Source: Citrus sinensis (Eukaryota > Streptophyta > Magnoliopsida > Sapindales > Rutaceae). Taken from it: a DNA stretch of 64,000 bases. The translations under genes were made by a program, and so were the position numbers. Shown here in pieces: positions 1 through 11,870 of the stretch. The stretch is taken from the NCBI RefSeq assembly GCF_022201045.2, contig NC_068556.1, positions 3,698,001 to 3,762,000 on the forward strand, in the 5' to 3' direction. Positions within the stretch are counted from its first letter, which is position 1; every line of letters begins with the position of its first letter. The notes beneath the pieces are model-generated. The model saw only the letters and a list, made by a program, of their open reading frames with translations, made no database searches and was not told the DNA's origin.

Positions 1-618
1 ATAAATCAAATAGACAAGGACGGGTTTTATCTCTTCGACACCCAGCACGACCACGTCATGCCTTCATGGCTTCATCTCAAATTTGACAAACACTAGATAA
101 TCCTAATAATACTCTTTAAAAAAAAAGATGAAGTATAGATAACTATGAAATAGCATTAGTTGCTAGATTTTGATCAAATAAAATAAATGTTTATAACAAA
201 ATAGTGGTCTCAAAAAAATTGGCACTTATTTCACAAAAAGTTGTTCCAAGAAGATGTGTAATTGGATTTACGTACATTTATTGTTGTGTTTGGGAGCATG
301 GAATCAGAACCTTGGAATTGGAAATTAAAACTGCAAATGCTATATAAAATAATTTTGCACGAGCAAGCTTCATGTTAAATTGCACTAACTCTAGTTCATA
401 TCATGCATGCTTTCAGTTTATTATAGCTGGAATACACATGCTGATCTTTATGGTATTATGGTATGTTTATTGCATTACAAATTTAGTTAAAGTACCTTTG
501 AGATAAGAGTTTTTGTGTTAATGTTAAATGAGAAAATGCATAGATTTGATTATAACAAATCTATTGTATTATAATCCATTAATCAAATTATCAACGTAAG
601 CATAATTATAGTTTACGT
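1..618. other. Intergenic, no gene seen
   Basis: AT-rich sequence with no convincing coding segment. Around 283-307 there is a stretch reading GTGTTTGGGAGCATGG that resembles a PIF/Harbinger terminal repeat and could be the left end of the element whose transposase tail lies at 619-855. The match to the right end near 1308 is too weak to be sure. Confidence 0.4.
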
Positions 619-855
619 AAGCAACGTCTCATTCCAATTACATGTTGTGCTTTACATAATTTTATTCGACGAGAAAATGCAAGCGATAGGTTATTTGGGG
701 ACTTTGATGTGCAAGATTTGGTTATCAACGAAGAAGGAGACACTAGTAGGCCACTTACTAATATTGATTTATCTCCAGCAAGTGTCACAGAAATGAATGC
801 TACAAGAGATGGAATTGCAGCTTCTATGTTGCATGATTACATACGTAATGCATAA
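619..855 (+). pseudogene. PIF/Harbinger (HARBI1-like) transposase, C-terminal remnant
   Basis: An open frame of 78 codons ends at a TAA at 853-855. It carries the hallmarks of the C-terminus of plant PIF/Harbinger transposases (HARBI1-like DDE nucleases): the CCALHNFIRRE motif near the start, an acidic linker, then EMNATRDGIAASM and a final HDYIRNA. No ATG opens this frame at a sensible place, and neither the upstream catalytic DDE region nor a partner Myb-like ORF is visible, so this is a decayed fragment. Family members place this motif at the very end of a protein of roughly 400 residues. Repeated ACCAAACG-type blocks downstream (1108-1308) fit the right flank of the same element. Confidence 0.8.
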
Positions 856-1079
856 TGTCTATCATATAATTATTTTATTTAAATCATGTATTGTAATATA
901 TATCTTAATTATGGTGTAAAAACAATGACAATGTCAAACTTTTTTTTAATTAATGTTAATTCTAAAACTTTATCATCATGTATTTTTCTAATAATAAATT
1001 TGTTTAAATTATTTTGTTGTATTTGTGTATGTATTAGCTAAATAATTATTTTATGACTATAAATATAATGTAAATGCTT

Positions 1080-1308
1080 AGTAAAAATTATTTTTGAAAA
1101 AAGCATTACCAAACGCATATTTTCTGTTTTATCATTTTCAACTATGTCTACCAAACGTATATTACTGTTTTTAGTTTTAAAATATATGATACAGAAAATG
1201 ATACCAGACGCATATTTAAATTCGAAATACAACAACTGCAAAACAACATTTTCATTTTCATTTTTATTCTCAAAAAATACAAATTCAGAAACAATACCAA
1301 ACGAGCCC
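1080..1308. mobile_element. Probable right end of a PIF/Harbinger element
   Basis: Four variants of ACCAAACG/ACCAGACG occur at about 1108, 1150, 1203 and 1296. The last runs into ACGAGCCC at 1301-1308, whose reverse complement GGGCTCGTTTGGT is a typical PIF/Harbinger or Tourist terminus. It lies about 450 bp downstream of the transposase tail. A matching left terminus and a clean 3-bp target duplication were not established. Confidence 0.45.
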
Positions 1309-2100
1309 TACTCTTTCCTCAAATATCATAACTCCACAGTATTAACTTATTCTTATATAAAAAGTCTTTTGAAACAAAGCTTATTTTTCTACTCTTCTAA
1401 TTGCTATATAAATAAGCAAATAGGCTATAACTCTGAAATTTGAAAATTTGTTTGAAGTAGGGAGCAGCAAAAATCCAAATTAAAATTTTCTAATTCTCCA
1501 CCTCTTCTTGGACTTGAACTTGACTAGATAGTCAAATAAAATTGCTTGAAAACCAATCGGTCAAAAACAATTGGGGCCCTTTAGAATATGAACTTAATAA
1601 AACCAATTATAACCATTATAAATATATACAATTGAGGAATTTTGATTCTCCTCTACAAGAAATTAGAGCTCTTTATTAAAAAATAAATATGCATTTTACT
1701 ACTCGATTAATAACCTAAGCCAGGGGTGGAACAAACCAACTTTTACTATAGGGGCCAAAGAATTTATACAAAAATACTTGATGAATTTCATTACGTTCAT
1801 TCACAGGATAATCTTATATTTGTTGACGGAATCCTAGATCACATTGTAAAGAGTTAGATTATCATCTTTTTTTATTTAATTCTTAGATTTAGGGGGATAA
1901 TACTATTGGTCAACAGTTAAAGGTTCAATATTTGTTGGACTTAGAGTGAAAGAAATTAGATTTTTTGATGCACTTTTTCTCTTAAAAGAATACATTTAGA
2001 GTCTTTTGTGACTTAACTATAACTTAAGAAAAAAAATTATTTTTATATATGAAGGTTCCTGAACCACTAACAATGCAATCACAAAGAATTATTATTTTAT

Positions 2101-2785
2101 AAAAATAAGTGGACTTTTAATTATTTTTTAATTTCTATTAAGTGGAAAGGAGATTTTTTTTTTAATTTCTAATTTGGCTTAGCTATTAACTATTTGCTAA
2201 TGGAGAAAACTAGAAACTAGAAACTCATTGTTCTATAATCAATGTAATCATAAACTAATATTAACAAAATCAATGTTTAAGATCAAGATTTACCTTCAAC
2301 TAAGAAGTTCTGCTAATTTGTCAGCGAATCAAACATCATCCATGGATAAGAAAGTTGATATTCTTTATTTAAGCTTTGGATACAAAAATTTCAATTTAGT
2401 ATTTCTTCATTAACAATAAATTTCTAGTTAGGTCTTCTTCTTTTTTTTTAGTTATTTATAAAAATAAGTGGACTTTTAATTATTTTTTAATTTCTATTAA
2501 GTGGAAAGGCTAGCTATTAACTATTTGCTAATAGAGAAAAACTAGAAACTAGAAACTCATTGTTCTAGAATCAAAGTAATCATAAACTAATATTAACAAA
2601 ATCAATGTTTAAGATCAAGATTTACCTTCAATTGAGAAGTTCTGCTAATTTGTCAGTGAATCAAGCGTCATCAATGAATAAGAAAGTTGATCTTCTTTGT
2701 TTAAGCTTTGGATAAGAAAATTTCAATTTAGTATTTATTCATTAACGATAAATTTCTATTTAGGTCTTCTTCTTCTTATTTTTTT
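2101..2785. repeat. Tandem direct duplication, about 359-bp period
   Basis: Unit 1 (about 2101-2459) and unit 2 (about 2460-2785) align along most of their length. Both open with AAAAATAAGTGGACTTTT, continue through the block starting AAACTCATTGTTCTA, and end with GGTCTTCTTCTT. Unit 1 has about 30 extra bases of T-rich sequence. No coding potential was recognised. A similar T-rich context and a 'stuttered' pair of sentences around 2890-2970 suggest decayed repetitive DNA. Confidence 0.8.
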
Positions 2786-4196
2786 ATATAAATTATTTGA
2801 CAAAATAACAATGTACAAATGTACGAGATGAGTATTTTATTGATATCAATTTGTTTTAATATAACATATTGAATATTTTAAAAAATATTTTTTTTAAGGG
2901 GTTGTACCCCATGCTGAAATTTTTTTAAGGGATTGCAGTCCATGCTAGTCCCTTAAAAGATTCACCCTAACCTAAGTGAATCTAATTACAGGTAGATAAT
3001 TTTAGACTCAATTTTTGTTGAAGATTCGCCTTTAACCAAATCATATTGAATCAAATGAATCCATGAGAATCAATTTAAATTGGTTTAGTACGGTTTGGGC
3101 AATTTACAAACTCATAATTCCAACCCCAATAATAGTTGTACATTGACAAATAATTGGTATGCTTCGTTGCAAAATAATGAGTTAATTTTTTTCTTTTTTA
3201 ACGTCTGTCAACTTATAGCCCAATTTATCTGGGAAATTATCGGCTTCAATAATTGCTTTCCCGCATTGCGATAATGTTCCTGTGATATTGAATTAATCTT
3301 ACGATGGTCCAAAAACACGTCTCCGTGGCCTGTTCATTTCGAGATGTCAGTTATACGGGACGACGCTTAATTGTCTCCGCAATTTCGTAAATTGGGGTGG
3401 TGGATTGAAACTGAATTACTGCGTACCACCACTTGCCTAGGATTCCATATTTTTCACTAGCAACTTGCAGCTCGATTGCCAAAACAAAGTTGAAAACAAA
3501 AAAAAAAATGATACCATATACGTAAACACAACTTTTCACGGTGGTGAGAAATTTTAAAATATTTATAAAATATTATGTCGGTTATATAATAAATAAAAAA
3601 GTTATAATATGTATGTATTCATTTTGAAGAATCAACAAACAATTCATAATTACGTGAATTAACAGTAGGATCCAATTATCAAATGTTTAGACTAATGTAT
3701 ATGATTTTATAGTATAATGTTATAGTGGATGATGTTACTTGCGTTGTGTATGATGAGTAATAATGTAATATTATCTTATAAATTTAGAGTTTCAAGTGCT
3801 ATTTACGGATGGTTAAAATTGTGTCGAAGTGTTAGCCCAGCGCTGAACACTCCTTAACTTCGTCTGGTTTTCATGGAATGTTGGTACAATCAATCCAACT
3901 AACATATCAATAATGGTAATTGTGTACTTGGAAAAGATTAGGGTGTATTTAGAACATTGAATTTCGGTTTTCGGCTACATAAGCAAATCCACTAGGAAAA
4001 TAATTGGGCTTGCGTTGGGTATGCTTATGACCTAGGAAACAGATGATTACTGGGGTAAAATTGGACACATGGTTTTACTATCGGGCTTCAAATTTTCTTC
4101 GAACTTCCTAACAAAAATTATTGTTACTAGTTACTAATTTATAATGAATTAAGCTAAGTTAATTGGCTCGACATGTCAAAATAAAAATTTGTTTTC
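2786..4196. other. Intergenic, no gene seen
   Basis: AT-rich sequence without recognisable genes. A minus-strand ORF of 62 codons at 3351-3539 has no family signature and no splice partners, so it is not called. Confidence 0.4.
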
Positions 4197-4199
4197 TTA

Positions 4200-4349
4200 A
4201 GTCCTGTTTAGTATTGAGATTAGATATTTATAGTTTTAAGCTACTGCATTAAAAATATTTAGTAAATACTAAATGTTGTCGTTTAGAAATTAAATTGAAT
4301 TGATCTATCATTTATATAATGAAAAATATATTTCATACCAAACAGAACC
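4200..4349. mobile_element. Tourist-like (PIF/Harbinger) MITE, 150 bp
   Basis: The left end AGTCCTGTTTAGTATT and the right end ATACCAAACAGAACC are imperfect inverted repeats of the Tourist type. The element is flanked on both sides by TTA (4197-4199 and 4350-4352), the 3-bp target duplication expected of PIF/Harbinger. The short AT-rich interior has no coding capacity. Confidence 0.7.
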
Positions 4350-4352
4350 TTA

Positions 4353-6875
4353 ATATGTTATAACTCATTGACACTAGAATCATGGCTCAACTAGAAGCTC
4401 AATTGCATATTTAGAATTGTGGTGGATTGTCAAATAAATGTTTGACACTTTACCTTCTAACCATTACTATTATTATTTGTTTTGAAATAACCTTCAAAAT
4501 TATGTTTGATAATACTTATTTAATGAATGCTAGTGTATTGGGTTGAAAACAACAACTTAAATCATGAATGCCAATCTAAAAAAAATTCCACCACAAATCC
4601 CAAACATACATTAACTCCGTACAATTATTGCATTGTATGTGGATCGATTGAGCGCCGCCAGTAAAGGCCTAATCCGCTCAGAATACAACGACCGTTGATT
4701 AGTATTTACAAAGAAAGACGAGCACCCACGTGGAACTGGAACTCGTTTCTTCGATGACCAAACTTCAAAGGAATAGCCGTGACGGCCCACCCAATGGGTT
4801 TGGTGGTGGTTCGTAAAAATTGACTTTGAGTGAAATTTTACGAACTTAAATTCTACATATGTCTAAACCTAATGGATGATTATCAGTTTTGAGGAAATAA
4901 CTAAAATAGATCTTATTTCGATTGATTAATAGTAATTACGAAAACAAAGAAGCCCATGCCACAACACTCTGGAGAGAGAAAAATGCATTAAAGATTTGCC
5001 ATTGAAGCTATAATTTTGAAATTATTAGTAGCTTTAGTTTTCTATTTTGAAAGAGCTGAGATATCTGGTGTAATTAACTAACTGCAGTTAATTACAAACA
5101 TGTTTTTTCCGTTCACATAAACTTTTCCCAAATGGCGTCTACAAATTAACATGCATAAATATCACAGAGGAGGGAATGGTGCAAGACTGAAAGTTTGTGT
5201 CCATTTTGATTCCTTGCTGCGCTTACCAAAAAGGCGTCATTTTGCCACTGACAAACAAGCATGCAACATGCATAATGCCCAATTCAGTTTTAGTCTGAGA
5301 GTCAACTGGACCCTGCAATGGCCAATGGGTCCAAGCGACAGCAACATTTAGGGTCAAAAAGCAACCAACGACAGTCCCCCCCTGCGCTTATTAAACAGAT
5401 GACCCAAACGCAAATGGTGTAAAAATCATTTTGAACGAGGGAGAAGTCTATGTTACAGCTTCTGTGAGTAACAGCAGCCAATGGGGAACTTCCACGGGTG
5501 CTAGAGGAGAGAGAAAGAGGTCCCAATGCAAGGTGATGGAAATGGGAAAGTTCGAAGCTGTTACTTGCAGCTTCTGCAAACGAGTCGCAGCTGTTTTCCA
5601 TTTTATTTTTTTTGACCGTTCTACTATTAACTTGGTCCATGCATGATGCAATGCATGCAATCAACTCATTCTAGCCCCAGCTCTTTCACTTTCAACAGAA
5701 AAATATATTTTTAAATCCCAAAGGTGAAAGCTTTCTCCCATGTGGGCTTGACCCACTGTTAATCACAGTCTCATTAATTAATATCTCAGAAATATCAGGA
5801 ATTGTTTCGCAAATTTTAAGAGAATTTGCAAATATATACGTATTCTTTGTAAATTTACTGATTGTGGTTAGTGGTTGAAAAAGTAAGATACAAAATTTGA
5901 AATACAAGACTCAATTTTGTAGCACGCATGATAGTATTCGACAAAGTTTGCATCAAATAGCTAGCGTATGGCAAAGCAAAATTTCTAAGTAATTTTGCCT
6001 GACGTTTGCATTGACGTTGATTTGGCAACTGATAGTGTGAACTCCACTGACATCAATTAATCTTCTGTTCTGTATATAAATAAGCCTGCATTAAGTAAAA
6101 GTCAGATGTTTTCTAATAATGACCTTAATCATTTAATATTAACAACTAATTAGAAGAGAAGCATACGATATTGTTTACTAAAACGGGAACAAATAATTAT
6201 TAATTAATTAGCACCGCCAACGGCTGCTTAATTGCTGATAATTGATACCATTTTCACACCATGGCCTTTTTTTCCTTTTTTTTTTTTGTCTTTAAAGCAA
6301 ATTTATTTATTTATTTATATAATTTATATGAATAAAGAAGTGAACCAGCACTTGGTCTCTGTTCTAGCTTTTTGAACCGTTTGCTCACGGGGGAAGCAAA
6401 CTTCCCTGAGAATCACCGGTTTGATCAGTGAAATTTCAGAATAATTAAAAAAAAATGAAATCAATGTCACGTGGCGCAATTTTTGACCGGGTCATAATAT
6501 CTTAACAGCCAAGGAACAAGCCAAATATAAAAATAAAAAATAAAATTTAAAAAGAGAAATTTATGAAATGGTCCAACATTATGGTTAATTTATAAAAATA
6601 ACTCAACATAAGCTTTTTTGAACAATAAAGTATAACCCTAACTTCTTCGAAAAAAATAATAATCCTACTAGAGATGGTGTTAATAGACACAACGGACTGC
6701 ACTCATCAATTATGATATAAGAGAAATTGTATATATTATTTGGTAATAAATAGAATATTCACTGTTAGTGTCGATTGTGATAAACTGATTATCAATAATA
6801 GTTAACAAATATAATTAGTTTATCATTATATTTAGAGGTATTATTGTCTAAAATGATTTGTTTTAAGAAAAAACA
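4353..6875. other. Intergenic, no gene called
   Basis: The stretch 4,650-5,700 is less AT-rich than its surroundings and holds overlapping ORFs on both strands (for example 120 codons at 5302-5664, minus). None shows a recognisable domain, and they overlap one another in several frames. The remainder is AT-rich. It forms the distal upstream region of the MYB gene. Confidence 0.4.
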
Positions 6876-7000
6876 TGTGGTATAACTATGGTATCGTGCT
6901 ACAGTTGCATCCAACCGTTGGATGCTAGTAGACTCCACCAATCTAAGTACATCCAACAATTAAATATAATTATAACACGGTACCATAGTTGCACCGTATC
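6876..7000. mobile_element. Foldback MITE, same family as 32286-32421
   Basis: The left arm contains AACTATGGTATCGTGCTACA followed by GTTGCATCCAACCGTTGGAT. The right arm, reverse complemented, contains CAACTATGGTACCGTG and AATTGTTGGATG. The arms therefore fold back on each other around a short centre. A better preserved relative lies at 32286-32421. No target duplication was resolved. Confidence 0.65.
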
Positions 7001-7078
7001 CTGATCTTTTTACTTTTAATATGTAAAAGCAAAAATGTAGTTTAAGTCCGGTCATTTTTATAAATTTAAAAAGGCTTT

Positions 7079-7187
7079 GGCTAAGTTACGTTAAACGTAA
7101 CTTACGCCAGATACAACAACAGTGCTAGTGATGGGACTTGTCACTGTTGTTGTGCCTGGCGTAAGTTACGTTTAACGTAACTTAGCC
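7079..7187. repeat. Near-perfect long palindrome in the MYB upstream region
   Basis: Two 46-bp arms (7079-7124 and 7142-7187) are inverted copies with only two mismatches, separated by a 17-bp loop. Each arm also contains a shorter self-palindrome, GTTACGTTAAACGTAAC or its mirror form, so the structure is a palindrome within a palindrome. It lies about 320 bp upstream of the MYB start codon and about 150 bp upstream of the likely TATA box. It is probably a very small foldback MITE; transcribed, it would make a long stem-loop RNA. Confidence 0.9.
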
Positions 7188-7336
7188 GGCTCCATTTAAA
7201 AATGACTAAATAACTCTGACATTTCCACAAAGTTCCGAAAATAAAGAAGTAAAAGGTACTTGAAAAAGGGCGATGTATTCATGTAATAGTTAGAAAGAGA
7301 GTCTTGCAAAATGAAGCCCTCAAAGGCGCCATCGAC

Positions 7337-7356
7337 TTTATATATTTATATAAACC
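7337..7356 (+). promoter_or_regulatory. Probable TATA box of the MYB gene
   Basis: A TATATATTTATATAAAC stretch lies about 150 bp upstream of the MYB start codon at 7506. This spacing fits a short 5' leader. It is inferred from composition and position only. Confidence 0.5.
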
Positions 7357-7505
7357 CTTAACCAGAAACTAGCCCATTGTTTGCTTTTCTTGATTAAAGA
7401 AGCTGGCATCTTGGCTCTTCTTGCGTGTCTCATTTTACCTTCTTAAAGTTGATCTCTTTTGCTGTGTGGGTTCTGGTCAGTGTGCACTGAGCAGCAATAG
7501 CAGCC

Positions 7506-9286
7506 ATGGGGAGAGCTCCATGTTGTGACAAAGCCAACGTGAAGAGAGGACCCTGGTCTCCCGAAGAAGATGCCACTCTTAAGCGTTATGTTGAGACCCA
7601 TGGCACTGGCGGTAACTGGATTGCTTTGCCTCAAAAAGCTGGTATATTCTAATTTTCCTCTCTTTCTCTCACACAGTACCCAATATCACCACCAAAAAAA
7701 AAAAAAAAATTTCTTTTCTTACAAGTTATAATCAAGTTTACTCAATATCCATTTCAAGTTTCTTTATCTTTGTTAGTTTAGTTCAAGCAAAATTATCCAT
7801 CTGATCATGAAATGTAATGTAACCAAAGGAGAGTGTTTTCTTTCTTTTTCTTTTTTTTAAATTTTTTAAAAAATTTCCTCTAAATTTATTATTATTATCC
7901 TATTATTTTTCCTTTAAACAATTTGACAGATTCCTTCACTTCAGCCCATTCATCTATTCTCTGAAGGGTTTGTTTTCGTCTTTGCTTTTCAGTTTTGTAT
8001 TTAGTACACACGTTAGAAACAGTACAAGAAAAAAGTAGACTTGCCAGAGGGATTTGTTTGTCTTCTTGTTAGAGATAACATTTTCTTCTGGCCTTGGGGA
8101 CCATCATAAAAGAACCTATACGGCTATACGATTGAAACCCTCATGTGAAATCATATTATTGATCACTAATCAATAATTAATACTGTATAAATGGGTCGGC
8201 TTTAAGCACATCACATCTATACATCTTATAAGCAACAATTTCTTTGTCTTATGTTACGTTATTTTCAATGCTGTAACTTATGTATTTGGTTCATTTGAAT
8301 CTCTTTGGCTGTTAAATTTTCAGGCCTCAAGAGATGTGGCAAGAGTTGTCGTTTAAGGTGGCTAAATTACCTGAGGCCAGACATCAAACATGGGAATTTC
8401 ACTGAAGATGAAGATCATGTGATATGTACCCTCTATAGTCAAATAGGAAGCAGGTAATTAATTTTGCTACTAATCGTATATAGAGTTAATAAACTGCCCC
8501 TTATCTTTATATTTATATTGTTTGATTTTGGGCTTATAATAATTTAATTTCCCACTTGTCGTTTTTGTTATCAGATGGTCCATAATAGCTTCTCGTTTAC
8601 CTGGAAGAACTGACAACGATGTGAAGAATTATTGGAACACCAAGTTGAAGAAGAAGTTACTTGCTGGGAAAGTAAGCCTGCTCACAAGCAACAATGCTAA
8701 CAATTCCCCAATTATTAGCGGCAGCAATCCAACTGATACTAATCATCTTCATGACTCAAATCCTTCAATATCACTGCCAAAATCTGAAGCCTGTGATCCC
8801 CAATATCCAGCTTCACCTACTCAACTCTCTTCTTCGCCATCGATGCCGTTGCTAACTGATCATCATGATCATATTGCTTATGGATTAAGTACTGTAAATA
8901 ATCATCACTTTATTCCCCCTCACTCTGCTGGAATGAGTTTTACTAGTTCTACTGTTTCTCATCAATTGGGTACAAGCTTGAAGAACAGTCCTGTTCTCAC
9001 ATCTTCTCAAGAGGGCTCAAGTGTTACACTGCCTGCTGGAAACAACGTTAACGGTGGTGTTGAAGATGCCGATCAGATTCTAATGGATTTCGGCTTCGGA
9101 ATCGGAGACCCTTGTGATCAATATTATGTCAACAACAATGGCACTCTTTGGTATAATCATCAAGAGAAAGCTACTAGTCATCATGATGATCTGAGTAATT
9201 GGTATCCAAGTTTATTAGCTGCTGATTCTTCTTACGCTGACATTAAGCCACAAGGACTGAATCAAAGTGTGATTAACCAATATTAA
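7506..9286 (+). CDS. R2R3-MYB transcription factor, subgroup 14 (RAX/MYB36/MYB87-like)
   Basis: Three exons: 7506-7641, 8324-8453 and 8575-9286, giving 325 residues. The protein opens with [20 protein letters not shown], the conserved start of plant R2R3-MYBs. R2 covers about residues 14-64 and ends in the [15 protein letters not shown] block. R3 covers about 67-115, with the usual aromatic replacement of its first tryptophan (NFTEDED), then [20 protein letters not shown] and [12 protein letters not shown]. Both introns sit at the classical R2R3 positions. The [20 protein letters not shown] segment and the KKKLL end point to subgroup 14, whose members control axillary meristems (RAX) or Casparian strip formation (MYB36). 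No bHLH-interaction signature is visible. The C-terminal part is Ser/Asn/His-rich and ends QSVINQY. Which member it corresponds to is uncertain. Confidence 0.93.
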
Positions 9287-11540
9287 CACATCATCAGTTA
9301 TCATCACATTCAAGTTACTGAAACATAAGACTAAATTAGATTGGTTGATTTTTAGACATTGTTACCTGAAATTGGACCTGGTCTTAATTTGTTATATTCT
9401 ACGTTACCTAGTCTCTGTAGCCAGCGAGGAACATATAATGTAAATCAAATCCAAGTCATTATCATTGTAGGGTTAATTTGTGAATGGGAATTTGGTTTAC
9501 TTTTCCAAAGGAGATAGAGATGAATGTGAAACAGAGATGGCATCAGCATGTCTGCTTCTGCTCCGTGTTTTGTCAGAGACCATGAAAGTTACATGAGACT
9601 CATGTAATCCCCTTTTCAAATCATAACGTCCCCTTCAATCCTTTCATATATTAACCATAGACTGGCTCTCTCTCTCTCTCTCAAAAGATTGCTTTTGCCG
9701 ACGCCTACTACTTTTTCACATCTTGAATTGACATCTCATTATGTTTTTTATGACCTAAAGAGATGAATAGGAGGTTACAACTGTCGCCTCTGATGCTGAA
9801 AATTGAAAAGTCCCACAAGTTGCTATTAATAAATCATTTTTTAATCCATACAAGTCTCAAATGAATTGTCCCTACATTGTCTACTAATTGCTTGATATAA
9901 TGTGGAAAACTTAAAGTTGGTGTCTCTTTTAAGCAACACAATAGCGGACCGCAGTCATATGTCGAATGTAAAAACTCTTCCTTTGTCGAGTTATATACAT
10001 TACTTTGACAAATCACTGGGCAATATTAGAAGAGGAGCGGAGCGGTGGATTTCCCAAAATTTTATCTCAATTGATATCTCATTTGTTCACTGATTGGTGA
10101 GTTAATGTAACTAATTCTCTTACAACTTATAAAAAATTATCAACTACCCCTATTTAATAAATAACACATTATATATAATACTATTTAAATAAAATTTGAG
10201 ATAAAATTTTAAAATGTCTTTCATTACTCATATTAGATTGATCATAGATAATGCAGGTTGAGGTAATCAAAGACAACATGCAGATTTTGCCATCAATCAT
10301 GCCTATTTAAATTCAATCACTCCAATTTCAACTTTCATTTAGAATTAAGGTGGCGTGACTCTTAATCCACTCCTACTTTGCAATAAAATTATTAACATAC
10401 AACTATTTCCGTCCCTCGGTCACATCATAATCCACCATAGATAAGGCCATTATTATAAGCACATTAAAAGAAACTCACGAACTAATTACTAGATAATTTT
10501 AGATTAAACATTAACTCTTACGATAAAGGTTCATGTTTATAGTCAAAAGCCTAGCTCCAGGCGGCCTAAAACGGGCATTTATATGTGCTATTGCCCTATG
10601 ACCATGGTCGATGTAATATATAATTATTATATTGGACGACCAGAAATTTCTACAAGAATTTAGAGCTAGTTTGGGTTCCTTCATTTGAAGGATGGCTCTA
10701 TTGAATAAACTAGCTAGAATTAAAGTAGAACCGCCGAAGCTGGCCAGTCATTTGTTTCCTTTAATGTCCGCACATTGGACTTTTTGACAATTAATTGAGT
10801 CACGATGCATCTTTCATCTTGCTCTTGCTGGCATTATTCGAAGGTGAATATTCCCTTAATTTCACTTATCTCTGTTTGACAAGACAACCTCATCGACATT
10901 GTGAGATAAAACCCTATTTTCATTCCATTTTCTTCATAAGCTAGAGGTTGAGGGTTTATATTTTTAGTCATAAAAAAGGAATAACGCCACAAGAGAATAC
11001 TCTTTAATGGTAGGGTATTAACCATTAATCATCTAATTAGAGATAGGAGGCCCCATTTAGTTTCCACAGGCAAGATGCTGATCGAGCTTGTTGTCACATA
11101 CACAAGGTAACGTTAATTTATGTTTGCATACCATGATAGGGGCACCAAATACATCATGTTTGATGTAGGACATCTTTCGGTAGGTGGAACTTCGATTAAG
11201 GAAAATTAAATTGTTGAGTGTGTATGTTCATTAATTGTAACATAGCATTTGCCTTAATATATTATTTTAAAGTTTGTGTGTACAATAAGTAGTAAGACTA
11301 AATTCCATCATTCATGAAAACATCAACTTGTTAGAATTTTGCGCCCATATTCAAGTAATTACCACAATTATCAAAAGGTATTCCAAAGATACTAACGTTT
11401 AAAATTTATATCTCTAAACTACATACTTTTGGGTTAACTCCATTTAACTTTTAATCATATCATATATATCACCCAGCTATAAGCGAAAAAAAAAAAATCT
11501 CTCTTTAAGACTGGAGTGACCAGCGTCGCCATATATAAAT
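9287..11540. other. MYB 3' region and intergenic DNA
   Basis: It contains the likely 3' UTR of the MYB gene and a short CT microsatellite at about 9668-9682. No further gene was recognised; ORFs of about 63 codons here lack domain signatures. Confidence 0.45.
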
Positions 11541-11870
11541 CGAACTCTATGGTAATGAATTTGTTTTACTACAAATGCAAATTAAAAAGTTAAGATATGT
11601 TTAATTCCAACTAAATTCTTAAGTATGTGATTAAAAAAGTTAATAAAAACAGAAAAAAGGAAAATTAAAAAAGAAAAAAGAAAAAAAAACCATTTTATGA
11701 ATTTATTTTACATGTATAATATGTAATTCGAACTGTATGGTAATGAATTTGTTTTATTATAAATGGGAATTAAAAAGTTACAATATCTTTAATTCTAACT
11801 GAGTTCTTAAGTATGTGATTAAAAAGTGAATAAAAACAGAAAAAAAAAAGAAAAAAAAGAAAAACAATCA
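11541..11870. repeat. Tandem duplication, 188-bp period
   Basis: CGAACTCTATGGTAATGAAT begins at 11541 and CGAACTGTATGGTAATGAAT at 11729. The alignment continues through TTCTTAAGTATGTGATTAAA and the A-rich tails beginning AATAAAAACAGAAAAAA. Two diverged direct copies, with no coding potential. Confidence 0.8.

Noticed and set aside
1144-1443. 99-codon plus-strand ORF
   Set aside because: Lies across the repeat-rich right end of a Harbinger element; Asn/Ser/Tyr-rich translation of AT-rich DNA.
3351-3539. 62-codon minus-strand ORF with a hydrophobic start
   Set aside because: The hydrophobic start comes from an A/T-rich tract. No match to a family I know and no neighbouring exons.
5302-5664. 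120-codon minus-strand ORF in the MYB upstream region
   Set aside because: Overlaps open frames on both strands, with no domain, no splice partners and low-complexity composition.
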